From NCBI RefSeq assembly GCF_019049255.1, contig NZ_JAGMUJ010000150.1, positions 310,001 through 374,000 on the forward strand: a stretch of DNA of 64,000 nucleotides, written 5' to 3'. The position numbers and the translations under genes were made by a program. The notes under the pieces were generated by a model. It was given only the letters and a program-made list of their open reading frames with translations, did not search any database and had not been told where the DNA came from. Source of the DNA: Streptomyces sp. AC558_RSS880 (lineage in GTDB: Bacteria; Actinomycetota; Actinomycetes; Streptomycetales; Streptomycetaceae). Each line of letters starts with the position of its first letter. The stretch's first letter is position 1. Shown here piece after piece: positions 8,236 through 17,307 of the stretch.

Positions 8236-11232
8236 TCAGCGGGCCCCGCGCTGGCGCAGTTCCGAACCGGAGCGTCCCTTCACGACCTCCAGCTGGGCGT
8301 GTATCCGCCGCCGCAGATCGCCGACGTGACTGACGATGCCCACGCTGCGGTCGCGTTCCCGCAGGGAGTCCAGGACGTCCAGGACCTCGTCGAGGGTCTG
8401 GTCGTCGAGGCTGCCGAAGCCCTCGTCGATGAAGAGGGTGTCCAGCCGGACCCCGCCCGCCTCGTCGGTGACGACGTCCGCGAGGCCGAGCGCGAGGGCG
8501 AGGGAGGCGAAGAAGGTCTCGCCGCCCGAGAGGGTCGCGGTGTCGCGCTCCCGTCCGGTCCAGGCGTCGACGACGTGCAGTCCGAGTCCGCTGCGGCCGC
8601 GGCCGGTGCGGTCGTCGGAGTGGACGAGGGTGTACCGGCCGGACGACATGCGGTGCAGCCGTACGGTCGCGGCGGCGGCGACCTGTTCCAGGCGGGCGGC
8701 GAGGACGTACGACTCCAGGCGCATCTTCCGCTCGTTGTCCGCCGAGGTGCCCGCGGTGAGTCCGGCCATGCGGGCCACCCGGTCGTACTCCTGGCGCAGT
8801 GGTCCCAGCCGGCGCACCGAGGCGGCGGCCCGCGCGGAGAGCCGGTCGAGTTCGGCGCAGCGCCGGTCGGCGGCGTCCCGCGCGGAGGCCGCCTCGCGCA
8901 CCCTGCGGCCGGCGTCCTCGGCGGCCCGCTGTGCGGTGGTGAGGTCGGCGGGCGGCTGCTGTGCGGCGGCCGCGGTCTCCGGTTCCGCGAGGACGGCCCG
9001 TACGGCGGCCTCCTCGTGCTGCCAGGCGTCCAGGCTCTGCTGGAGTTCGCGGTGTGCGGTGTCGTCGAGGAGGGCGTCCGCGGCGGCCTGCGGGGTGTCG
9101 AACCCCGCGCGGAAGGCGGCGTCGGCGAGCCGGGCGTCGGCCTCCTTGAGCCGCTGGGCCGCGTCCTCGGCGGCGCGGGCGGCGTCGGCGGCGTCCGTGA
9201 GCCGTGCGACGCTGCGCTCCAGTTGCGCGGCGCGCGCGGCCACGCTGGTGGCGTCCCCCCGCGCCCGCGTCAACTCCTCCGTCAGCGCGGCGTGTTCCCG
9301 GTCCAGCCGCTCGCGGTGGCCCACGCGGGAGGCGGCCCGGACGGCCGCCTCCCGCTGGGCGGTGATCCGCAGCTCGTGCTCGTCCTCCGCGCGGCGCAGC
9401 CGCTCCTGCTCGGCGTGCAGCACGGAGGCGGCGTCCCGGGCCTGGGTGTACTGCCGCTCCAGCTCCTCCACTTCACGGGCGAGTTGCGCGGTCGCGGTGT
9501 CCCCGGCCTCCGCGCTCGCGGCGGCCAGCGCCTCCCGGACGGCGCCGAGCCTCCGCTCGGCCTCGGCGCGGCGGTCGTCGGCGTGCTGGTGGTCGGCGAG
9601 GGCGCGTTCCTCCGTCGCGCGGTCGACGTGCCCGTCGACCTTGCGGGCGGGGGCGGGGTGTTCGGTGGCGCCGCAGACCGCGCAGGGTTCGCCGTCGGTG
9701 AGGCCGTCGGCCAGTTCGGCGGCGATGCCGTTCAGGCGCTGTTCCTTGAGGTCGAGCCAGTGCTGCTTCGCCGCGAGCGCCTGTTCCCGGGCGGCGCGGG
9801 CCTGCTCCTCGGCCGTTTCCGTCTCCCCGGCCAGCCGGTCGCGCAGCCGCGCGGCGTTCAGCCGCTGCCGCGCCGGGTCGCGCCGCACGGCGAGTTCACC
9901 GGCCCGCGTCGCGGCCTGCTGCGCGGACTCGATGCGGTTCTGCAGAGCGGTCCGGGTCTCCTCCCAGTCCGCGAGCCAGGTCTCCGCGTCCTCCCGCACC
10001 TCCTCGTCGGCACGTTCCTGGCGGTCCAGGTCGGCGCGCTCGCCGAGGAGTTCCGTCAGCCGCCGCTCGGCGCGGCGGGCCGACTCCAGCCCGCCCAGTT
10101 CCTCGGCGGCCCGGCGGGCGGCGGCCGCGAGTCCGGCCGCTCCCGCGTCCGCGAGGGACGCCGGGAGCAGGGCACGCGCGCGCAGTTCGGCACCGGCCGC
10201 CCGTCCGTGCTCGGCCTCCGCGGAGTCCCTCAGGTCCAGGGCCGGGGCGACGGTCTCGGCCTTGCGGGCCCGCTCCATGCGGGTCCGCGCCTCGTGGTGG
10301 GCGCCGGACCGCTCCTCAAGCCGGGCCGCCCGCTCCCGTGCCTCGGCGAAGCGCCGTTGCAGCCGGTCCCGTTCGCGTACGGCGTCCAGGACGCGGTCGG
10401 CGTCGGCGAGGGCGGACTCGGCGGTGGCGAGGCGGCAGCGGGCGGCCGTGAGCTGTTCCCGCGCGGTGCTGCGGGCGACGGCGGCCGCGCCCAGCACCGT
10501 CTCGGCCAGTCCCGGTTCGCCGGGCGTCAGCTCGGGCAGCTCCATGGAGTCGCCCGCGGCCTGCTGCATCCGGTGCGCGTCGGCGAGCAGGTCGGCGTCG
10601 CCCTCGCGCACCCGGGACTCGGCGGCCCGCCGGCGTTCGGCGAGGCGCTTCTCCACGTCGGCGAAGCGGCGGGTGTCGAAGAGGCGGCCCAGCAGCCTGC
10701 CGCGGGCTTCGGCGTCGGCGCGCAGGAAGCGCGCGAAGTCGCCCTGGGGCAGCAGCACCACCTGGCAGAACTGCTCGCGGCTCATACCGAGGAGCTGGGT
10801 GATCTCCTCGCCGATCTCCTGGTGCGAGCGGCTGAGGTCCTTCCAGGTGCCCGAGGCGGCGTCGCGTTCGCGCAGCCAGGTCTGGGCCTTGTCCACCGTG
10901 GTGCCCGTACGGCGGCCCTTCTTGGGACGCTCCCAGGGCGGCTGCCGGGTGATCTCCAGCCGGCGTCCGGCGACGGTGAGTTCGAGGGTGACCTCGGTGC
11001 GGACGCCCGGGGCGGCGTGGTCGCTGCGCAGGGTCATGCCCTGGCCGTTCTGCCGGGCGCCGGGGACGGAGCCGTACAGCGCGTAGCAGACGGCGTCCAG
11101 CACGGAGGTCTTGCCGGCGCCGGTGGGGCCGTGCAGCAGGAAGAGCCCCGCGGCGGACAGCTCGCCGAAGTCGACGCTCTGGGTGCTCCCGAAGGGCCCG
11201 AAGGCGGTGATGTCCAGCCGGTGCAGCCTCAT
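8236..11232 (-). CDS. sbcC: Exonuclease SbcC subunit (SMC-like ATPase)
   Basis: The 998-residue protein is the Rad50-like ATPase of the SbcCD complex, which with SbcD cuts DNA ends and hairpins. An ABC ATPase head starts the protein (Walker A GPTGAGKTS, residues 35-43). A long Ala/Glu/Arg-rich coiled coil follows, with a zinc hook CAVCGATEHP near residue 516. The head is then completed by LSGGETFFASLALALG and a Walker B/D-loop LFIDEGFGSLDDQTLD. The ATG at 11232 overlaps the sbcD stop as ATGA, so the two are translationally coupled. A 1029-codon antisense frame over this gene is a GC artefact. Confidence 0.95.
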   Translation of the reverse strand: MRLHRLDITAFGPFGSTQSVDFGELSAAGLFLLHGPTGAGKTSVLDAVCYALYGSVPGARQNGQGMTLRSDHAAPGVRTEVTLELTVAGRRLEITRQPPWERPKKGRRTGTTVDKAQTWLRERDAASGTWKDLSRSHQEIGEEITQLLGMSREQFCQVVLLPQGDFARFLRADAEARGRLLGRLFDTRRFADVEKRLAERRRAAESRVREGDADLLADAHRMQQAAGDSMELPELTPGEPGLAETVLGAAAVARSTAREQLTAARCRLATAESALADADRVLDAVRERDRLQRRFAEARERAARLEERSGAHHEARTRMERARKAETVAPALDLRDSAEAEHGRAAGAELRARALLPASLADAGAAGLAAAARRAAEELGGLESARRAERRLTELLGERADLDRQERADEEVREDAETWLADWEETRTALQNRIESAQQAATRAGELAVRRDPARQRLNAARLRDRLAGETETAEEQARAAREQALAAKQHWLDLKEQRLNGIAAELADGLTDGEPCAVCGATEHPAPARKVDGHVDRATEERALADHQHADDRRAEAERRLGAVREALAAASAEAGDTATAQLAREVEELERQYTQARDAASVLHAEQERLRRAEDEHELRITAQREAAVRAASRVGHRERLDREHAALTEELTRARGDATSVAARAAQLERSVARLTDAADAARAAEDAAQRLKEADARLADAAFRAGFDTPQAAADALLDDTAHRELQQSLDAWQHEEAAVRAVLAEPETAAAAQQPPADLTTAQRAAEDAGRRVREAASARDAADRRCAELDRLSARAAASVRRLGPLRQEYDRVARMAGLTAGTSADNERKMRLESYVLAARLEQVAAAATVRLHRMSSGRYTLVHSDDRTGRGRSGLGLHVVDAWTGRERDTATLSGGETFFASLALALGLADVVTDEAGGVRLDTLFIDEGFGSLDDQTLDEVLDVLDSLRERDRSVGIVSHVGDLRRRIHAQLEVVKGRSGSELRQRGAR

Positions 11233-12392
11233 CGCGCCACCTCCCGCACCGCGTCGTCCGCGCGGACCGCGTCGAAGGCGTCCCGCAGGACGGCCCGTTC
11301 GTGCGCGTCTGGTCCTGCGCCGCGCACGTGGGTGACGAAGTCCTCGGCGATCTGCTGGTCGTCGCGGCCGGCGAGGCGGCGGGCGTAGGAGACCGCGGGG
11401 TCGTCCGCCGCCCGGTCCGGGTCGAAGACGAGGCTGAGGGTGTGCGGGAAGCGCTCGGTGAGCCGGGCCATGGGGTCGGCCGGGCGGACCGGGTCGGTGA
11501 GCGTCGCCTCGACCCACGCCTCCGTGTGCGGTGCCAGTGCGGGATCGGCGAGCAGTTCCTCGAGGGTGCCGCGGATCCGGGCCAGCGGGCGCGGCACCGG
11601 GCAGTCCACGCGCTCGGCGGTGACCGCCCCGTCGGCGGCCAGGTCGACGAGCCACATGCTCTTGCGGTGGCCGGCCTCGGAGAAGGAGTACGGCAGCGGG
11701 GAGCCGGAGTAGCGCACGCGTTCGGTGAGGGTCTGACAGCCGTGCAGGTGCCCCAGCGCCACGTAGTCGACGCCGTCGAACACCCCGGCGGGCACGGCGG
11801 CCACCCCGCCGACGGTGATGTCCCGTTCGCTGTCGCTGGGTTGGCCGCCGGTGACGAAGGCGTGCGCGAGGACGACCGAGCGGGTGCCGGGCGCGCGGGC
11901 GGCGAGGTCGGCGCGGACGCGGTCCATGGCGGCGGCGAGCACCGCCTCGTGGCCGGCCTTCTCCACCGCGAACTCGTCCTTCACCAGGGCGGGTTCGAGG
12001 TACGGCAGCCCGTAGAAGGCGACGTCCCCGTGCCCGTCGGACAGCACCACGGGCGTGCCGCACGCGGACGGTTCGGTGCGCAGGTGGATGCCGGCGCGCC
12101 CCATGAGCCCGGCGCCGACGCCGAGGCGGCGGGCCGAGTCGTGGTTGCCGGAGATCATCACCGTCGGCACACCCAGGTCGGCGAGACGGTGCAGGGCGTC
12201 GTCGAACAGCTCGACCGCGGCGAGCGGCGGCACCGCGCGGTCGTACACGTCTCCCGACACGACCACCGCGTCCACCTCGCGCTCACGCACGGTCCCGACG
12301 AGGTGGCCGATGAACTCGGCCTGGGCCCCGAGCATGCCGACCCGGTGGAAGGACCGGCCGAGGTGCCAGTCGGAAGTGTGCAGCAGTCTCAT
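11229..12392 (-). CDS. sbcD: Exonuclease SbcD subunit (Mre11-like nuclease)
   Basis: The 387-residue protein is the Mre11-type calcineurin-like phosphoesterase of SbcCD. Metal-binding motifs are HTSDWHLGRSF at the N-terminus, VVSGDVYDR, SGNHDSARR and a later GHLHGCQ. It acts with SbcC on DNA double-strand ends and palindrome hairpins. The ATG at 12392 (MRLLHTSDWH) is preferred over the upstream ATG at 12467 because the family begins with this beta-strand. It is the first gene of the sbcDC operon and diverges from the STAND gene. Confidence 0.95.
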   Translation of the reverse strand: MRLLHTSDWHLGRSFHRVGMLGAQAEFIGHLVGTVREREVDAVVVSGDVYDRAVPPLAAVELFDDALHRLADLGVPTVMISGNHDSARRLGVGAGLMGRAGIHLRTEPSACGTPVVLSDGHGDVAFYGLPYLEPALVKDEFAVEKAGHEAVLAAAMDRVRADLAARAPGTRSVVLAHAFVTGGQPSDSERDITVGGVAAVPAGVFDGVDYVALGHLHGCQTLTERVRYSGSPLPYSFSEAGHRKSMWLVDLAADGAVTAERVDCPVPRPLARIRGTLEELLADPALAPHTEAWVEATLTDPVRPADPMARLTERFPHTLSLVFDPDRAADDPAVSYARRLAGRDDQQIAEDFVTHVRGAGPDAHERAVLRDAFDAVRADDAVREVAR

Positions 12393-12533
12393 GATCCCCG
12401 CAGCGTAGCCGCCGGGTCCGACAGCACGGGCGGTTACTCCCGTATCGCCCGTCATGACAGATCTCACGAACGCCCTTCACGTCGGACTCCTTGCCGATCG
12501 CCGCTCTGCCGGAGGCCTTCCTTCCAGGGCAAG

Positions 12534-14810
12534 ATGGACCGTGTGAGCGGGGACACACACAACGGGGACCGGATCGACTTCCGCAACGGGACGTTCCGGG
12601 GCGAGGCGATCGGGAAGAAGGTGGAGCATCATCACCACTACGGCCCCATGCCGCACGTAGAGGACGCGCTTCCGCCGGTCGCCGCCGAGTTCACCGGGCG
12701 CGCCGAGGAGCTCGACGCGCTGCTGGCGGCACTGGCCCCCGGCCCCGGCGGTCACGTTCCGGTCCCGGTGACCGCGGTGGCCGGGCTGGGCGGCGTGGGC
12801 AAGACCGCGCTGGCCGTGCGAGCCGCTCACACGGCACGGGAACGCGGCTGGTTCCCCGGCGGCGCGCTGTTCGTCGACTGCCACGGCTACGACGAGACGC
12901 CCGCCGGAGCCGAACAGCTCGTGGAGGCCCTACTGCGCGCCCTGGGCGTGGCGGCCGCCCACGTGCCGACGACGCTGGACGAACGAGCCGGCCTCTACCG
13001 CTCGGTCCTGGCCGAACGGGCCCGCACGAGCGGCGCGGTGCTGATCGTGGTGGACAACGCCTCGCACCCCGGGCAGGTCAGACCACTGCTGCCCGGCCAC
13101 GGCGCGCACCGCGTCCTCGTCACCTCCCGCGACACCATGCCGCAGCTCGGTGCCCACCTCCTCCGTCTCGACATCCTCCGGCCCGAGGTGGCCCGCGACG
13201 TGCTGGACGTGGCCCTGCGCACGGCCGCCCCCGCCGACCCACGCGTCCTGGACGCCCCCGAGGCGACCGGGAACCTGTGCGCCCTGTGCGGGTATCTGCC
13301 CCTGGCGCTGCAGATCGCCGCCGCCCTGCTCATCGCCGATCCGGGCAAACCGGTGACGGAACTGGTCGCGGAGCTGGCCGACTCCGCCACGGTCATCGAT
13401 CACCTGGACGACGGTGAACGCGGCGTGCGGGCCGCGTTCGACCTGTCCTACCGCCGCCTCGGTCCGGGCCCCTCCCGCCTGTTCCGGCTCCTGGCGCTCG
13501 CCCCGGGACCGGAGACGAGCGATGAGGCGATCACCATGCTGTACGGGGCCGGCGCGCTGCCTCGGCCGGAGCTGAACGTGCTGGTCCGCGCCCATCTGGT
13601 CGGGCCCGGCAGCGTGCGCGGCTACTGGACCATGCACGACCTGGTCCGCGCCTACGCGCTGGACCGCGTGACCCGCGAGGAGTCGCTGCGTGCCGAGGGC
13701 ACACAGGCACGGGCCCGGCTCCTCGCCCACTACCGGCGGCGCGCCGAGGAAGCCGACCGGCACGTGCAGTCCCGTCCCGGCCCCTCCCCCGGGTTCAGCG
13801 ACCGAAGGGACGCGCTGAGCTGGCTCGACCACGAGCGCACCGGCCTCGTCTCCGCCGCGCTGTGGGCGTCCGACCCCGTCCACGCACGGGACGGACTGGG
13901 ACTGGCGCTGAGCCTTTACGGCTATCTCAGCTGGCGGCGATACGTCGATGACGCCGTGTCCGTCTACCGGTGCGCGGCCGAGGCGGCACGCGTTCTGGGC
14001 GACGACCTCGGCGCGGGCCGGGCGTGGAACGCCCTCGGGCTGGCTCTGCGCTACAGCCGCAGGATCGAGGAGGCCGTCGCGGCGCACACGCGGGCCCGCG
14101 GGATCCACGCGTCGCGCGGGGACCGGCTCGAAGAGGGAAAGACCTGGGACATGCTGGGAGTCTCCTTGACCGAGGCGCGCAGGTTCGACGAGTCGATCGA
14201 GGCCCACGAACGCGCCCGCGAGCTGGTGCACGCGGCCGGCGACCGCCAACTCGAGGCGTCGACCTGGAACAACGTCGGCCGCGCCCTGTTCAAGCTGGGC
14301 CGCTGCGACGAGTCGGTCGTCGCGCTCACCCGGGCCCGCGAGAGGTTCCACGCGGTCGGCGACCGCCTCCACGAGGCCACCGCGACGAACAATCTGGGGC
14401 GCTCCTTCCGGGAGACCGGGCGCCTCGAGGAGGCCCTGGCGGCGCACACCACCGCTCGCGCGGTCTTCCAGGAGCTGGGTGCCCGGGAACGCACCGCCAC
14501 GGCGTGGAACGACTTCGGTGTCGCCCTGTCCGCGCTGGGCCGCCTCGACGAGGCCGTCGACGCCCACCTGCTCGCCGTACGGGAACAGCAGGAGGTGGGC
14601 CATCGGCACGGCCAGGCGATCGCCGCCAACGACCTCGGAGTCGCGCTGCGGCGCGCGGGCCGCCTCGACGAGGCCGTCGCGGCCCACCTCCAGGCCCTGC
14701 GCCTCTACCGGGAGGTCGCCGACCGCTACGGCGAGGACGAGACGCTGAAACTCCTCAGCGCCGCCGGGCACAGGGAGGAAGAACCGCTCGGGGAAGCGGG
14801 GAGCCGATGA
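12534..14810 (+). CDS. NB-ARC/TPR STAND ATPase (NLR-like)
   Basis: The 758-residue protein is a bacterial NLR-like STAND P-loop ATPase. Order of parts: a short N-terminal stretch rich in Gly/Asn/aromatics ending in VEHHHHYG; NB-ARC with Walker A GLGGVGKTALA (about 83-93), Walker B VLIVVDNAS (about 168), RVLVTSRD and GYLPLALQIAAALL; a winged-helix-like region; then about six or seven 40-residue TPR repeats (about 488-745), visible as a 120-base period in DNA. It lacks an obvious C- or N-terminal enzymatic effector. The start is ATG 12534 or GTG 12543 (MSGDTHNG-type start, as I recall for related proteins). Its stop overlaps the radical SAM start as ATGA, suggesting a shared pathway. Confidence 0.85.
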   Translation: MDRVSGDTHNGDRIDFRNGTFRGEAIGKKVEHHHHYGPMPHVEDALPPVAAEFTGRAEELDALLAALAPGPGGHVPVPVTAVAGLGGVGKTALAVRAAHTARERGWFPGGALFVDCHGYDETPAGAEQLVEALLRALGVAAAHVPTTLDERAGLYRSVLAERARTSGAVLIVVDNASHPGQVRPLLPGHGAHRVLVTSRDTMPQLGAHLLRLDILRPEVARDVLDVALRTAAPADPRVLDAPEATGNLCALCGYLPLALQIAAALLIADPGKPVTELVAELADSATVIDHLDDGERGVRAAFDLSYRRLGPGPSRLFRLLALAPGPETSDEAITMLYGAGALPRPELNVLVRAHLVGPGSVRGYWTMHDLVRAYALDRVTREESLRAEGTQARARLLAHYRRRAEEADRHVQSRPGPSPGFSDRRDALSWLDHERTGLVSAALWASDPVHARDGLGLALSLYGYLSWRRYVDDAVSVYRCAAEAARVLGDDLGAGRAWNALGLALRYSRRIEEAVAAHTRARGIHASRGDRLEEGKTWDMLGVSLTEARRFDESIEAHERARELVHAAGDRQLEASTWNNVGRALFKLGRCDESVVALTRARERFHAVGDRLHEATATNNLGRSFRETGRLEEALAAHTTARAVFQELGARERTATAWNDFGVALSALGRLDEAVDAHLLAVREQQEVGHRHGQAIAANDLGVALRRAGRLDEAVAAHLQALRLYREVADRYGEDETLKLLSAAGHREEEPLGEAGSR

Positions 14811-15955
14811 CACGGCCGTCGCCACCGGCCCGTGCCGCCCCGGCGGCACGACTGGCGAGGACCAGTTCCCGCGTCCTGCTCCAGCCGACCCCGCTGTGCA
14901 ACCTCGACTGCCGCTACTGCTACCTGCCCTCCCGTGGGCTCGCCCGCGTGATGTCCGACGAGGTCGCCGACGCCGTCGCGGGGACCGTCGACTCCTGGTC
15001 GGAACACCACCCGGTCACCGTGCTGTGGCACGGCGGCGAGCCGCTCACCACGGGGGTGTCCCGTCTGCGGGAGCTGTTCGACCGGTTTCCTCCGGGCCGT
15101 GGGCACCCGGTACGGCACGCCGTGCAGACCAATGCCTCGCTCATCGACGAGGCGTGGTGCCGGCTGTTCACGGAGCGCCGGATCGAGGTCTCCGTCAGTG
15201 TCGACGGTCCCGGTCCCGGCACCGATCGGGTGGACCGCGCCGGCCGGGAGGCGACGGATCGCGTGCTGCGCGGCATCGAGCTGCTCAAGAAGCACGGCAT
15301 CGCGTTCGGGGCCATCGCCGTCGTGTCCGACCCGTCCGCGCGCAGGGCGGCCGAACTGCACCAGTGGTTCGCCGCTCTCGGCTGCCGCGTTCTGGGGGTG
15401 AACCTGGTGGAACGCAAGGGCGTGCACGCCGGAACCCTCCACGACGACGAGAACATCGCGGAGTTCTGGGCCGCGCTGGCCGCTCGTGGGCGCGCCGACC
15501 GGCGTATGGCGCTGCGGGACCTGGAGCACGCCTGGCGGTATGTCAGGGCGGAGCTGGCCGGTGTGGCCGGGCGGTGGGCCGGCCTGCCGGTCGATCCGCT
15601 TCCCATGGTCACCTGGGACGGGCAGGTGGTGCCGCTCAGCCCGGACCTCGCCGGTTTCCGCTCCGCGCGCCACGGCCGGTTCACCGTCGGCGATGTGCGG
15701 GAACGGGGGCTGGCCGGCTGCCTGGCCCGTGCCGAGGAGGCCCCCTGGGTCGCCGAAGCCCTGGCGGGGGTCGACGCCTGTCACGCCGTGTGCGACCTGT
15801 TCGCCTACTGCCGTGGCGGGCAGGCCGCCAACAAGTACTTCGAGACGGGCCGACTGGACGCGACCGAGACCCTCTTCTGCCGCAACGGCAGAAGACTCCT
15901 GATGGAAGGACTGATGCGCGATGCGGAACGAGTCGCCGGAAGAGCCCACGGTTGA
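14807..15955 (+). CDS. Radical SAM/SPASM-type peptide maturase-like enzyme
   Basis: The 382-residue enzyme has the radical SAM cluster motif CNLDCRYCY (Cys31, Cys35, Cys38), the HGGEPLTTG loop, and a Cys-rich C-terminal auxiliary-cluster region CHAVCDLFAYCRGG (about 325-338) followed by NKYFETG and a last Cys in TLFCRN. This C-terminal pattern resembles maturases that install cyclophane or other side-chain links in small peptides (FxsB/Grr-type families); the assignment to a peptide substrate is inference. It starts by ATGA overlap with the STAND ATPase and overlaps a 60-codon Cys-containing frame at its 3' end, which is the best candidate substrate. Confidence 0.8.
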   Translation: MTRPSPPARAAPAARLARTSSRVLLQPTPLCNLDCRYCYLPSRGLARVMSDEVADAVAGTVDSWSEHHPVTVLWHGGEPLTTGVSRLRELFDRFPPGRGHPVRHAVQTNASLIDEAWCRLFTERRIEVSVSVDGPGPGTDRVDRAGREATDRVLRGIELLKKHGIAFGAIAVVSDPSARRAAELHQWFAALGCRVLGVNLVERKGVHAGTLHDDENIAEFWAALAARGRADRRMALRDLEHAWRYVRAELAGVAGRWAGLPVDPLPMVTWDGQVVPLSPDLAGFRSARHGRFTVGDVRERGLAGCLARAEEAPWVAEALAGVDACHAVCDLFAYCRGGQAANKYFETGRLDATETLFCRNGRRLLMEGLMRDAERVAGRAHG

Positions 15956-16103
15956 GGCCCGCATGCGGTCCCTGGGTGCGGAGCTGTTCCCCCCGCCGGC
16001 TGCCGAAGTCTGCGAGGACTGCGGCGACGCCCCGTGCACGCACGCCGTGACCCTCTATTCGGGCGCCTCCGACCCCAGCCCGCTGCACGAGCCCGCCCGG
16101 TGA
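15921..16103 (+). CDS. Small Cys-containing peptide, candidate rSAM substrate
   Basis: This 60-residue frame overlaps the end of the radical SAM gene by 35 bases. Residues show an acidic leader-like start, the block GAELFPPPA, three Cys in CEDCGDAPC (31, 34, 39), and a C-terminal tail TLYSGASDPSPLHEPAR. A second ATG at 15963 would give a 46-residue product and has GAGG five bases upstream, formed by the radical SAM stop region, so that start may be the real one. I do not recognise the family. Its place makes it a plausible RiPP precursor or accessory peptide of the radical SAM enzyme; there is no direct proof. Confidence 0.6.
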   Translation: MRNESPEEPTVEARMRSLGAELFPPPAAEVCEDCGDAPCTHAVTLYSGASDPSPLHEPAR

Positions 16104-16109
16104 GTCCCC

Positions 16110-16736
16110 TCAGGCGTCCCCGTACGCCTCCCCGCCCAGCTCGAACCCCGCCGACCCGGCGGTGACGTCGGCGAGCCAGGCGCGGAAGGCGTCCACGTCG
16201 GCGTCCGGGAGGCCGATCTCGATGGTGACCTGCTCGGCGTAGCGCACGTCGCGGACCTCGCGGCCGGTGGAGCGCAGGTCGTTCTGGACCTTGCCGGCGC
16301 GCTGGTGGTCGACGGTGACCGTGGCCAGGCGGAAGCGGCGGCGGGTGATCGTGCCGAGGTTGTCGATGGCCTCTCCGACCGATCCGCCGTACGCGCGGAT
16401 CAGGCCGCCGGCACCGAGCTTGACGCCGCCGTAGTAGCGGGTGACGACGGCGACGACGTACCGCATGTCGCGGCGGAGCAGCATCTGGAGCATGGGGACG
16501 CCGGCGGTGCCGCCGGGCTCCCCGTCGTCGCTGGCCTTCTGGGTGGAGGCGTCGGCGCCGATGACGTACGCCCAGCAGTTGTGGGTGGCGTCGGCGTGCT
16601 CCTTGCGGACGGCCGCGATGAAGTCCTGCGCCTCCTGCTCGGTGGCCGCCGGGGCGAGGGCGCACAGGAAGCGGGAGCGGTTGATCTCGGTCTCGTGCAC
16701 GCCCGCGCGGGCGACGGTGCGGTACTCGTCCTGCAT
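16110..16736 (-). CDS. YigZ/IMPACT family protein
   Basis: The 208-residue protein is a UPF0029/YigZ (IMPACT N-terminal) protein. Family landmarks are EINRSRFLCALAP, ATHNCWAYVIG, SDDGEPGGTAGVPML and RYYGGVKLGAGGLIRAY. YigZ proteins are cytoplasmic, have an RNase PH/EF-G-domain-like fold and are of uncertain function. The C-terminal ferredoxin-like DUF1949 segment follows. It converges on the small peptide gene, leaving only 6 bp between the stops. Confidence 0.9.
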   Translation of the reverse strand: MQDEYRTVARAGVHETEINRSRFLCALAPAATEQEAQDFIAAVRKEHADATHNCWAYVIGADASTQKASDDGEPGGTAGVPMLQMLLRRDMRYVVAVVTRYYGGVKLGAGGLIRAYGGSVGEAIDNLGTITRRRFRLATVTVDHQRAGKVQNDLRSTGREVRDVRYAEQVTIEIGLPDADVDAFRAWLADVTAGSAGFELGGEAYGDA

Positions 16737-16764
16737 CCGGCCAGCCTATGCGTCCCCGCGCGGG

Positions 16765-17307
16765 CTACCGGCGCCCGCCCCGGGGCACCGTCACCGACGT
16801 CAGCAGGGCGGCACCGGGGGCGAGGTCCCGCCATTCGGCGCCGCGCCAGGACAGGACGGCGATCGCGGAGGTGGGGAACTTGGCGCGGACGCGGTCCAGG
16901 GTGTCGTCCAGGCCGTCGCCGGCCAGAGTCAGGACGAGGTCCTCAAGGCCCGGGTTGTGTCCGATCAGCAGCAGCGTCTCGACCTCGGCCGGTGTCTCGC
17001 GCACCACGTCCAGCAGCTCGGGCACGCCGGCGTGGTACAGGCGGGGGTCGTGGCGGACCGGCGGGGGTGTGCCCCACTGCGCGGCGGCCAGCTCCCAGGT
17101 GCGGCGGGCCCGCACGGCGGTGGAGCACAGCGCGAGGCCCGGCAGGCAGTCGGCCTCGGCGAGCGCGCGTCCGGCGGCGGGGGCGTCCCGGCGGCCCCGC
17201 GGACCGAGGGGACGCTCATGGTCGGTGACGCCCTCAGGCCGGGCGGACTTGGCGTGGCGCAGGACGACCAGGCGGCGCAGCGGTCCCGGCGCGGCGCGCT
17301 CGATCAC
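16765..17307 (-). CDS. SixA-like histidine phosphatase
   Basis: The 180-residue protein is a histidine phosphatase superfamily member. The phospho-acceptor motif is LVVLRHAKSARPEG near the N-terminus; the second conserved His is in LLLIGHNPGLEDL. This combination is typical of SixA-type phosphohistidine phosphatases; the substrate is unknown. The GTG start at 17307 overlaps the preceding stop as GTGA, so it is translationally coupled to the CysRS-like gene upstream. The longer open frame to 17835 is antisense/alternate-frame noise. Confidence 0.85.
   Translation of the reverse strand: MIERAAPGPLRRLVVLRHAKSARPEGVTDHERPLGPRGRRDAPAAGRALAEADCLPGLALCSTAVRARRTWELAAAQWGTPPPVRHDPRLYHAGVPELLDVVRETPAEVETLLLIGHNPGLEDLVLTLAGDGLDDTLDRVRAKFPTSAIAVLSWRGAEWRDLAPGAALLTSVTVPRGGRR

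Noticed and set aside
8299..11388. A 1029-codon open frame on the plus strand
   Set aside because: It is antisense to sbcC, whose motifs and coupling to sbcD are clear. Long antisense frames are a usual by-product of very GC-rich codon bias.
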